Assembly: GCA_002684935.1 (NCBI GenBank)
Contig: NYWC01000045.1
Location: 15,152-21,466 of the forward strand
DNA length: 6,315 bases
Reading direction: 5' to 3'
Origin: Gammaproteobacteria bacterium
GTDB taxonomy: Bacteria > Pseudomonadota > Gammaproteobacteria > Pseudomonadales > Pseudohongiellaceae
Both the position numbers and the translations under genes were made by a program. Positions within the stretch are counted from its first letter, which is position 1, and each line of letters begins with the position of its first letter. This document shows, in pieces, positions 1 to 6,004 of this stretch. Below the pieces are notes generated by a model, which was given only the letters and a program-made list of their open reading frames with translations, ran no database searches and was not told where the DNA came from.

Positions 1-560
1 TGCTCTTGCCCAAGTTGCTTGGCCTGATTATCGCCGTGGGAAAACGGCGGAAGCTTTCCGGAAGTCTGAATTTGCTCGCCGGCGCCATATTGGAACAATT
101 ATTCTCCGTACTGCATGCGCCCATTGTGATGTCTCTGCACAGCCGGCACCTTTGGGAGATTGTATGTGGTCAGGATTCAGGCTGGTCCGCGCAACAGCGT
201 CGCGGCAGATTGTTTCCGCTCGCCGTGTTGCTGCGGCGCCATGGTGGACAGACGTTGATAGGAATATTGACGACAGCCTATCTTGCCTGGCTTGCATCGC
301 CGTTGCTCTACTGGGTGTTGCCGATGGCTGTTGGGCTCATTCTCTCTGTGCCGCTGTCGGCTCTAAGCGGCAGTCGATTGCTGGGGGCCAAACTTGCTGA
401 ATTTCGGTTGTTGCTTACCCCGGAAGAACGAGAACTTCCCGTTATCATGGCGCGGCATCAGGAACTCATAGACAATTTCACTCACGCAGGTAAAACAAAC
501 AGACCGGCATTGCCGGTACAGATGCCAATAGCACCTGCGTCGGAGAAATCTGCCGCCTGA
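1..560 (+). CDS. opgH: Glucans biosynthesis glucosyltransferase H, C-terminal end (5' truncated by window edge)
   Basis: OpgH (MdoH) is the inner-membrane glucosyltransferase that builds the beta-1,2-linked backbone of osmoregulated periplasmic glucans from UDP-glucose. The reading frame is open from the window edge (first full codon at position 3), so the real start and the catalytic glycosyltransferase domain lie outside. The roughly 185 visible residues fit the family's C-terminal part: a PKLLGL stretch, a hydrophobic segment ending in a HAPIVMSLHSRH-like sequence, then GQDSGWSAQQR, RRHGGQT, a second long hydrophobic region ending in LSVPLSALSG, and LLTPEERELP. These are family hallmarks recalled from known OpgH proteins. 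The tail after the LTPEE motif (about 45 residues) is polar and ends in an Ala/Pro-rich stretch. In many bacteria opgG precedes opgH in one operon; that gene would be upstream of this window. The TTG at position 6 is internal and is not a start. Confidence 0.93.
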   Translation, partial: LLPKLLGLIIAVGKRRKLSGSLNLLAGAILEQLFSVLHAPIVMSLHSRHLWEIVCGQDSGWSAQQRRGRLFPLAVLLRRHGGQTLIGILTTAYLAWLASPLLYWVLPMAVGLILSVPLSALSGSRLLGAKLAEFRLLLTPEERELPVIMARHQELIDNFTHAGKTNRPALPVQMPIAPASEKSAA

Positions 561-734
561 TTGCTTACTGCTTGCCTGGTAAATATCTTGCGAATACCGC
601 TGCCAAGTCGTGCGCTAAAAAACATTCAGGGTGTGGTGGAGTCAATAGGTCTTGAAGCTCTCTTCATGATGCGTCTGCGCGAATTATATGCGCAGTAGGA
701 CAAGGCGGGCAGAACCCTGAACTCAATACATTCC

Positions 735-750
735 CTTAAGTTACATTAAG
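735..750. repeat. AT-rich inverted repeat CTTAA-N6-TTAAG
   Basis: A perfect 5-base inverted repeat, CTTAA (735-739) and TTAAG (746-750), around a six-base spacer. It is the first of three small inverted repeats between opgH and the next gene. It is short and AT-rich, so it may be chance; a regulator binding site is possible but unsupported. Confidence 0.25.
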
Positions 751-754
751 ACAA

Positions 755-776
755 ACCTTCAAGAAGGTGTATTTTA
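755..776 (+). terminator. Weak candidate terminator after opgH
   Basis: ACCTTC (755-760) and GAAGGT (763-768) are perfectly complementary. With a realistic four-base loop the stem is ACCTT/AAGGT. A T-rich stretch (GTATTTTATT) follows directly, as in a Rho-independent terminator on the plus strand. The stem is short, has only two or three G-C pairs, and lies about 195 bases after the opgH stop, so this is a weak call. It could instead be an operator for the gene starting at 828. Confidence 0.3.
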
Positions 777-788
777 TTAGGAACTACT

Positions 789-808
789 GCTACGAATTCG
801 AAAGTAGC
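789..808. repeat. Inverted repeat in the leader of the gene at 828
   Basis: GCTAC (789-793) pairs perfectly with GTAGC (804-808) around a ten-base loop that contains the self-complementary CGAATTCG. It ends 19 bases before the ATG at 828, in the expected leader or promoter region. It could be a protein binding site or an RNA hairpin near the ribosome binding region. No known motif is recognised. Confidence 0.3.
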
Positions 809-827
809 TAACGAAAAGCCGACTTCT

Positions 828-1373
828 ATGACACCAAAAATGAAGAGATTCAGTTTAAATGGTATGAGCAAGAGACATGGTCGCGTGTTAATGCTGTCCA
901 TGGCTGGCGTCGCCGCACTGGCTATTGGCGCCACCTCTGCATGGTTTTTCATCTGCCCCTGCGAGCGCATGCCAGGAGCTTATCTCTCCGGTGAGAGGGT
1001 AGAGGAGCCAGTCATGGACTGGCGCTTCGCCAACCAGGTGCAGCTGTGCCAAATTCAAACCCGATCCGGCATTCTGCCCCACGCCATCAATCTGAATTGT
1101 ATGGCAGATAACAATGGCGAATTGTTCCTGAGCTGCTCAGAGTGCGAGGGTAAGCGCTGGTCAACGGCGGCGCTGGAAAACCCGGCAGGGTACATCAGGC
1201 TGAATGGATTGGTTTATCCCATCAGTTTGCGGCGGCTAAGGGATAGCTCGGAACTGGACAACGCCTGGCAGACCCGCGCGCGCAAATTCGCTAATCTGCG
1301 CGGACAGACCTTGGACGAGATTTCGGAGAGGCCGGATCACTGGTGGTCTTTTGCAATTACCTCACGCAGCTAG
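828..1373 (+). CDS. Membrane-anchored hypothetical protein, probable flavin-reductase-like split-barrel domain, cysteine-rich
   Basis: Function unknown. The 181-residue product has a positively charged N-terminus, one hydrophobic segment (about residues 20-42) that should anchor it in the inner membrane, and a soluble domain probably on the periplasmic side. From about residue 65 the pattern resembles the pyridoxamine-5'-phosphate oxidase / deazaflavin nitroreductase split-barrel fold: W65..FANQVQL, LPHAINLN, GELFLSC, GKRW(109-111), ALENP(115-119), then RLNGLVYPI. This fold call is inferred from pattern recall, not from a search. There are six cysteines: C43 and C45 just after the membrane segment, C74, C91, and the pair C103/C106. 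The start is uncertain: ATG 828, 840 and 864 are in frame and none has a clear Shine-Dalgarno sequence. The 864 start would give an N-terminus of MSKRHGR followed at once by the membrane segment, which is equally credible. The gene stands alone, 267 bases after opgH and 387 bases before the next gene, so it is probably transcribed by itself. Confidence 0.75.
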   Translation: MTPKMKRFSLNGMSKRHGRVLMLSMAGVAALAIGATSAWFFICPCERMPGAYLSGERVEEPVMDWRFANQVQLCQIQTRSGILPHAINLNCMADNNGELFLSCSECEGKRWSTAALENPAGYIRLNGLVYPISLRRLRDSSELDNAWQTRARKFANLRGQTLDEISERPDHWWSFAITSRS

Positions 1374-1760
1374 AATCAGATCAAGCTGGAATTTATTTTA
1401 GGGGCCGGGAAAGCGCCTCGCAGATGAACGACTGAATCAGGGTCGCATTCAAATAGTAATTATTAGGCCTTGAGCGCCCCGATGCCGGAATTATCTATGT
1501 CAAAGCGTGCAGTGGTGCCCTCCCTTAGCTCCTGATGATCAACTGCCGAGATGGAAGCAGCAAAATCTGGGCTTCAATTTGCTGTGACTCTGCTGTTTTG
1601 AACTGGCTGTACTCACTCTTCGCGCTCCTTTCCGTCACCGGTAATTGCATTTAAACTGTCTATTATCTTTCTGGATGACAATGGCGCACACTCCTGCCGG
1701 AAAGGCTGACAATTATAACGACACCCTGGCCAGCGTCTGCGGTGGTCGCGGAGACAGGGT
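1374..1760. other. 387-base intergenic region, no supported gene
   Basis: No intact gene, RNA gene or convincing terminator is visible. On the minus strand a 36-codon open stretch (1573 down to the stop at 1463-1465) has a protein-like composition (for example ISAVDHQELREG and FDIDNSGIGALKA) but no start codon and a stop just upstream, so it could be a gene remnant or chance. TATTAT at 1661-1666 resembles a -10 box about 95 bases before the next gene, but I see no matching -35 box at 16-18 bases. I recognise no SAM or other riboswitch pattern before the trans-sulfuration gene. Confidence 0.5.
1750..1753 (+). promoter_or_regulatory. Shine-Dalgarno site for the PLP-dependent enzyme gene
   Basis: GGAG lies seven bases before the ATG at 1761, which is good spacing. 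It settles the start: the frame is open only back to a TAA at 1716-1718, and no better start lies between. Confidence 0.7.
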
Positions 1761-2960
1761 ATGGACTCGGATAAACGCAAGGGACTTAGATTCGGCAGCA
1801 AGGTGGTTTACTACGCGCCGGATGAGGCGACGAAATCAATCAGCGCGCCTATCATCACGTCGTCAAGTTTCCAGTATGACGCGGACATTTATCAAGAGGT
1901 CGTTGAGGGTGCCCGCAAGTCAGTAAACATTTACGGACGCTGTGGTAATCCCACTGAGTATCAGTTCGAAGAGCAGATGGCCATCATTGAGGGGGCTGAT
2001 GATTGCCTCGCCACAGCCTCTGGTATGGCGGCAATTTCCACAGCCCTGTTTGGCCTGCTAAAACAAGGCGATCATATCGTCTGTGACTGGACTACCTATA
2101 GCTCCACTCACGAAATGCTGGATCACCGTCTAACCGATTACGGAATCACGACCACCTTCGTCGACAGCGCTAATCCTGACAGTGTCGAGGCTGCAATTCA
2201 GGACAACACCAAAGTCATTTACTTTGAAACCATTGCGAACCCGACCATGAAGGTAGCGGCGATCCCGCCGCTGGTGGATATCGCCCGTGCGCATGGATTG
2301 ATTCTAGTTTGTGACAATACCTTTGCGAGTCCTGCCGTGATACAGCCTCTGCAATGGGGAGTAGATATCGTGGTTGAAAGTGCCAGCAAGTTTATCGGTG
2401 GTCACAACGATGTCATAGGTGGGGCTATCTGCATGAAGTCAGACAAGTTGCCCGCGGATTTTCTCGAGCAGATTCGCTGGAACACAATGGCGAAATGGGG
2501 TGCACCGCTGTCTCCGTTCAATGCCTGGCTATTGCTGCGCGGCATTCAAACCCTAGACGTTCGCTTAGAGCGGCAGTGCCAGACAGCGGCCGCGCTTGCA
2601 AATCATCTCGTGAATCATCCAAAAGTAGAGGGGGTTTGGTACCCGGGGCTTGCCAACCATCCACAGCACGAAATTGCTACAGCACAGATTCCCGGGTTCG
2701 GCGCCATGCTGACCTTTGCCGTCGCTGACGGAGATGCTGCGCTCAAGGTTGCGGATAGTCTCGAACTGGCGGCATTCGGTGCGAGTCTGGGCGGGGTGCG
2801 AACGACTGTGCAGATACCTGCGACCATGGCTTTTCTCGATATACCCGAAGCTGAGCGGCTGGAGATGGGTATTCACAACGGTATGATTCGTATCTCCACC
2901 GGCCTTGAAGATTCGGCAGATTTGATTTCCGATCTCGATATTGCGCTGGCGTGCATCTGA
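1761..2960 (+). CDS. Cys/Met metabolism PLP-dependent enzyme (trans-sulfuration family; methionine gamma-lyase / cystathionine lyase-like)
   Basis: A 399-residue cytosolic PLP enzyme at the family's usual full length. Visible family features are YGRCGNPT (58-65; Tyr and Arg normally bind the PLP phosphate of the neighbouring subunit), SGMAAI (87-92), Tyr113 (stacks on the PLP ring), ETIANPT (156-162), CDNTFASP with Asp185 (PLP ring nitrogen), ESASKFIGGH with Lys210 as Schiff-base lysine, and MIRISTGLED with Arg377 as substrate-carboxylate arginine. Positions run one or two off Pseudomonas methionine gamma-lyase numbering as I recall it. Three points are unusual. Ser115 sits where methionine gamma-lyases have their characteristic Cys116. 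The usual HPASMTH-type motif reads QIPATMAF (351-358). GGVR replaces the common GGVE. The reaction (gamma-lyase, beta-lyase or gamma-synthase) therefore cannot be fixed from sequence. The gene is followed after ten bases by an amino acid permease, which favours a catabolic role on an imported, probably sulfur-containing, amino acid. Family is certain; substrate is inference. Confidence 0.95.
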   Translation: MDSDKRKGLRFGSKVVYYAPDEATKSISAPIITSSSFQYDADIYQEVVEGARKSVNIYGRCGNPTEYQFEEQMAIIEGADDCLATASGMAAISTALFGLLKQGDHIVCDWTTYSSTHEMLDHRLTDYGITTTFVDSANPDSVEAAIQDNTKVIYFETIANPTMKVAAIPPLVDIARAHGLILVCDNTFASPAVIQPLQWGVDIVVESASKFIGGHNDVIGGAICMKSDKLPADFLEQIRWNTMAKWGAPLSPFNAWLLLRGIQTLDVRLERQCQTAAALANHLVNHPKVEGVWYPGLANHPQHEIATAQIPGFGAMLTFAVADGDAALKVADSLELAAFGASLGGVRTTVQIPATMAFLDIPEAERLEMGIHNGMIRISTGLEDSADLISDLDIALACI

Positions 2961-2970
2961 AGCATCTGCT

Positions 2971-4281
2971 ATGTCTGTTCACTTAAATCGCTCACTCAGT
3001 TTTCTGGATGTTTTTGCTATCGCCCTGGGCCAGATAATTGGCTCAGGCATCATGGTGTTGATTGGTATTGGCATTGAATTCACCGCCTACGCTATTCCTA
3101 TGGCGTTCGTGCTATCGGCGACACTTTCGGTGATCAAGCAGCTGCCGATAGCATTCATGGGCTCTGCAATGCCTGCTACTGGCGGGCTCTATGTCTATTG
3201 TAAGCGTGTGCTTGGGCCAAGAGTCGGATTCTTTTATCTGGCTATTCTGCTGATCACCCATATTCTGATTGCACTGTTCGCGCTGGGGTTTGCCGAGTAT
3301 GCGGCTGCCCTGATTCCGCAGGTCAATGTGCGTGCGGTCGCTGCGGGCATACTAGTCGTGTTCTATATCGTTAACCTGTTTGGCGTAAAACCGGCAGCTA
3401 TCGTGCAGAAGTTCATGATCGTGTTTTTATTGATCGGACTTTCCACCCTGATTTTTTTCGGCATACTCGAGGTGGACTACGCGCAGTTTGCAGGGCGAGA
3501 GGCGCTGCTACCCAATGGCTGGTATGGATTTGGTTTGGCCTGTGTGGTGCTGTCGTTCTCAACTGGCGGCGCGCAGTATGTTTCAGAGCTTGGCGGGGAA
3601 ATGAAAAACCCGGAGCGAGACCTGCCGCGCGCAATCATTTATAGCACCCTGGTGGCCGCTGTTTTCTTCGCCTTGGTTTCTGTCGTCGCCGTGGGTATCC
3701 TGCCGGTAGAGCAAACTGCTGGCAAGCCTTTGTCAGAGGTTGCTCGCGAGATTTTGCCCCAGGGGCTGTATGTGGCTTTTATCGTCGGCGCCGGGCTTTT
3801 TGCCTTAGCGACCAGCATTAACTCAACGTTTTCCTGGGCGACCAAGTCGGTACTTATTGCCTGTGACGATGGCTGGCTGCCGCGAGGTCTTGCAGTCGTG
3901 AATAGGCGCTTTAATACGCCCCACATTCTGCTGACCTGTCTGCTAGTGCTGGGGGCTGCGCCGGTGCTTGCCGGGTGGGAATTGCGTTACATCATCATGC
4001 TGGGTGGTGGGCTCGTGTTCATCTACGACCTGATTCCACTGATCGCCGCCTTCAGGCTGCCGGAAAAACTGCCAGAAGTTTTCGCCCGCGCACAAATGCG
4101 TCTCAGCGCAACCCAGCTGAAATCACTGTGCGTGATTGGTGGACTGATCCTGATGGGTCAGGGTGCATTGTCATTCTCGGACATTGATCGAACCGGCTGG
4201 ATATTGGTGGCCGGCTACTTGCTGCTGGTAGGTGCCTATGTCAGGTTTAAGCGAATCGAAGAGGTTTCCCATGCAGCATAA
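2971..4281 (+). CDS. APC-superfamily amino acid permease
   Basis: A 436-residue inner-membrane transporter with about twelve hydrophobic segments, expected to take up an amino acid by proton or sodium symport or by exchange. Family signs are the first-helix motif GQIIGSGIM (20-28; the GSG break binds the substrate backbone in APC proteins), PATGGLYVYCKRVLGP (68-83) around helices 2-3, the sixth-helix region FSTGGAQYVSELGGEMKNPERD (196-217, with the conserved E.KNP..D.P loop), and the helix 8-9 loop with DDGWLP. The frame is open upstream to a TTG at 2941 that overlaps the previous gene, but the ATG at 2971 gives a normal short polar N-terminus. It starts ten bases after the preceding stop, with a weak TGAAG (2958-2962) as ribosome site, so it should be cotranscribed and perhaps translationally coupled. 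The substrate is inferred from the partner enzyme and is probably methionine, cysteine or a related compound. Confidence 0.94.
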   Translation: MSVHLNRSLSFLDVFAIALGQIIGSGIMVLIGIGIEFTAYAIPMAFVLSATLSVIKQLPIAFMGSAMPATGGLYVYCKRVLGPRVGFFYLAILLITHILIALFALGFAEYAAALIPQVNVRAVAAGILVVFYIVNLFGVKPAAIVQKFMIVFLLIGLSTLIFFGILEVDYAQFAGREALLPNGWYGFGLACVVLSFSTGGAQYVSELGGEMKNPERDLPRAIIYSTLVAAVFFALVSVVAVGILPVEQTAGKPLSEVAREILPQGLYVAFIVGAGLFALATSINSTFSWATKSVLIACDDGWLPRGLAVVNRRFNTPHILLTCLLVLGAAPVLAGWELRYIIMLGGGLVFIYDLIPLIAAFRLPEKLPEVFARAQMRLSATQLKSLCVIGGLILMGQGALSFSDIDRTGWILVAGYLLLVGAYVRFKRIEEVSHAA

Positions 4282-4384
4282 GCCAGGCCATTAGACGAGA
4301 AAATAGTGAATGATTAGCGCGTTTGGATGGATTAGGGGTTTGGCGGGGCAACAAGCGAAGATTTATTCGCCATCGCTATAACTT

Positions 4385-4558
4385 TCAGTCATTGCTGTCT
4401 TCGTCAAGGTGGCTGAATTCACGCTGAGGAAATGGCGTGGTGATGCCACGTTCATGCATGGTTTCGAAAATCATTAGCTGCAAGTCGCCGCTGACCCGTT
4501 GAAATGTGCACGACCGGCAGTGAGATGACAAATTCAACCGCAGAATAATTTCTATTGC
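4385..4558 (-). pseudogene. Remnant of an MscS-family mechanosensitive channel gene (C-terminal part)
   Basis: Read on the minus strand, 57 codons run to a TGA at 4385-4387. They encode IILRLNLS, then SGDLQLMIFETMHERG, then GITTPFPQREF and a short acidic tail. A hydrophobic beta-strand, a helix starting near S.DL, and GI..PFPQR near the C-terminus are the typical end of MscS-type small-conductance mechanosensitive channels. A TAG (4559-4561) stands directly upstream and there is no start. Upstream in the same frame are RFIIG (near 4562-4576) and LLIPNTN (4616-4633), which recall the FIIG and IPN elements that precede this part in MscS. They are separated by stop codons (TAA 4598-4600, TAG 4559-4561), and the IPN-to-PFPQ distance is shorter than I recall for E. 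coli MscS. The pore-forming membrane helices are absent. This is best read as an old gene in decay through stops and deletions. The core C-terminal match is good; the upstream extension is tentative. Confidence 0.62.
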
Positions 4559-4678
4559 CTAACCTATAATGAATCGCAACTGATGCCGGTTTTGGTTTTA
4601 AGTATTGTGACCTGGGTTGGTATTAGGGATTAGTAATTGCGTGGCAAGGTTTAAATAGCTCGAAACATTCAACAAACT

Positions 4679-4707
4679 TTTTCAGCCGCAGCCGTTTCAC
4701 TTATACT
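4679..4707 (+). promoter_or_regulatory. Candidate sigma-70 promoter for the serine hydrolase gene
   Basis: TTTTCA (4679-4684) and TATACT (4702-4707) are separated by 17 bases and match the -35 and -10 consensus at four and five of six positions. Transcription would start near 4714, giving a leader of about 60 bases before the ATG at 4775. This suits a gene with no close upstream neighbour on the same strand. Confidence 0.42.
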
Positions 4708-4763
4708 CCTCGTTCTCTAGTCTCGTGATTGAATATGCTCGCGAGCTCAAAAAATTGATGATC

Positions 4764-4767
4764 AAGG
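4764..4767 (+). promoter_or_regulatory. Shine-Dalgarno site for the serine hydrolase gene
   Basis: AAGG lies seven bases before the ATG at 4775 and supports that start. An in-frame TTG at 4829 would give a shorter and very typical signal peptide (beginning RKLAILPLALM), but has no ribosome site before it. Confidence 0.5.
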
Positions 4768-4774
4768 TTTTCGC

Positions 4775-6004
4775 ATGAAGTTTCTTTTTTACGGCGTCCA
4801 GATTGTGGCCGGCTGCCCAGTCGCTTTATTGCGAAAGCTGGCGATATTGCCCCTCGCGTTGATGACTATGCCGATTGCAGCCCAGGAACCACGCTTCGTC
4901 GATCCTGCCGAAGATGAGGAGCTATTGCCCTATGATGGCTATGTGCTCACCGATCGCGGCGATGCGCAGATCGTGCGATTCCGTAATTGGGATCGCTTCA
5001 ATCCAGTTCGTGAGATCCGCGCGGGTGACTACACGCTAGAGTTGCCTGCCCGCCAGTTTGACTGGTCACAGTTCTCCTATGAGGTTGATGGTGAAAGCTT
5101 CTCTCTTGATAGCTATATTCTGAACAACCACACCGGCGGTGTGCTGGTTATTAAAGATGGCGAATTGTTGCTGGAGCGCTACGGCCTAGGGAATGACGAG
5201 CAGACACTGTGGATTTCATTCTCAGTGTCCAAGTCCGTGACATCTATGCTGCTGGGTGCTGCCATCCAGGAAGGCTATATCGAGAGCGTGAATGATCCGG
5301 TATCCGATTACCTCCCTAGGTTACGCGACAGCTCCTATGACGCGGTACGCATTCGCGATGTGCTGCAAATGGCCTCGGGGGTGGAATGGAATGAGGACTA
5401 CACCGACCTGAGTTCCGATGTGGCCACCTATCCGTCGGACCGGATCATCGATATCCAGCGTTATTTGGGCACTAAGCCCCGGGTAGCAGCTCCTGGTGAG
5501 CTGTTTAACTACAGCACCGCAGAGACTGATCTCGTCGGAGCTGTTGTGCGCGCCGCCATTGGCAACAATCTGGCGACTTATCTTGAAAACAAGATGTGGA
5601 AACCTTTTGGCATGGAGTTCGATGCTAATTGGGGTATCCATGGTGATGAGGGCGAGCGTGGCGGCTGCTGTATGAATATCACGCTGCGAGACTATGGCCG
5701 TATTGGCCTGTTTGCCCTTAACGAAGGTGCATTGCCCGATGGCACCAAGGTCTTACCCGACGGCTGGATGGTCGAGTCCTCCACACCTTCCAGAGGTAAC
5801 GCCGGATACGGTTACTTGTGGTGGTTGAATAATGACGAAACCTACCGCGCCCAGGGAATATTCGGCCAGGGAATCTATGTGAAGCCCGAGAGTGACCTAG
5901 TGATTGTCGTGCTTAGTGCTTGGCCCGTGGCTGCAGCTGGCGGTACGGTCTATAACGCACATCGCAACGCGTTCTACGATGCGGTTGATGCTGCGTTGAA
6001 ATAG
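4775..6004 (+). CDS. Secreted serine hydrolase, class C beta-lactamase / 6-aminohexanoate-dimer hydrolase-like
   Basis: A 409-residue protein of the beta-lactamase-fold serine hydrolase family (Pfam Beta-lactamase, PF00144), which includes AmpC, penicillin-binding esterases and NylB-type amide hydrolases. The N-terminus is a signal peptide: hydrophobic to about residue 36, with PIAAQE around the probable cleavage site, so export to the periplasm is expected. The catalytic motif SVSK (150-153) gives Ser150 as nucleophile and Lys153 as base, inside FSVSKSVTSMLLGAAI. DPVSDYLP (174-181) and LQMASGVEWNEDY (197-209) follow in the usual order. The second motif is FNYSTAETDLVG with Tyr246, reading Y-S-T where many relatives have Y-x-N. 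GGCCMNITLRDYGRIG starts at 296. GYGYLWW and GIFGQGIYV (361-369) occupy the place of the third (KTG/HxG) motif. An N-terminal region of about 100 residues precedes the catalytic domain, as in the NylB-like branch. The substrate is unknown: an ester, amide or peptide hydrolase is more likely than a true antibiotic-degrading lactamase. It appears to be monocistronic. Confidence 0.94.
   Translation: MKFLFYGVQIVAGCPVALLRKLAILPLALMTMPIAAQEPRFVDPAEDEELLPYDGYVLTDRGDAQIVRFRNWDRFNPVREIRAGDYTLELPARQFDWSQFSYEVDGESFSLDSYILNNHTGGVLVIKDGELLLERYGLGNDEQTLWISFSVSKSVTSMLLGAAIQEGYIESVNDPVSDYLPRLRDSSYDAVRIRDVLQMASGVEWNEDYTDLSSDVATYPSDRIIDIQRYLGTKPRVAAPGELFNYSTAETDLVGAVVRAAIGNNLATYLENKMWKPFGMEFDANWGIHGDEGERGGCCMNITLRDYGRIGLFALNEGALPDGTKVLPDGWMVESSTPSRGNAGYGYLWWLNNDETYRAQGIFGQGIYVKPESDLVIVVLSAWPVAAAGGTVYNAHRNAFYDAVDAALK

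Larger units (their letters stand above)
4282..4774. other. 493-base intergenic region with a decayed minus-strand gene and a forward promoter
   Basis: The region after the permease holds no intact gene. From left to right: about 100 bases without a recognisable signal except a small inverted repeat GCGAA-N6-TTCGC (4355-4370). This repeat lies just beyond the stop of the decayed MscS gene and might be its old terminator, but it has only a weak T-rich tail on that strand. Then come the MscS remnant (4385-4558, with a possible extension to about 4681), the candidate promoter at 4679-4707, and the leader of the serine hydrolase gene. No clear terminator follows the permease on the plus strand. 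Confidence 0.6.

Noticed and set aside
28..297. Minus-strand open frame opposite opgH
   Set aside because: It lies entirely over the well-supported OpgH coding sequence and has no recognisable motif; it is a shadow of the real frame.
1651..1666. Promoter with TTGCAT at 1645 and TATTAT at 1661 for the enzyme-permease unit
   Set aside because: The spacer would be only ten bases, too short for sigma-70, and no other -35 box is found at the right distance.
1613..1801. Minus-strand 62-codon frame before and over the PLP enzyme start
   Set aside because: No domain, no ribosome site, and it overlaps the strongly supported start of the enzyme gene.
1645..1926. Plus-strand 93-codon frame overlapping the start of the PLP enzyme gene
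   Set aside because: Its second half is the PLP enzyme gene read in another frame, arginine-rich and without domain features; the ATG at 1761 has the better ribosome site.
2941..2970. Upstream TTG start for the permease, overlapping the enzyme gene
   Set aside because: It would add an arginine-rich stretch without ribosome site; the ATG at 2971 fits APC family N-termini and leaves a ten-base operon gap.
5321..5641. Minus-strand 106-codon frame inside the serine hydrolase gene
   Set aside because: It is fully inside a gene with intact catalytic motifs and shows no independent features.
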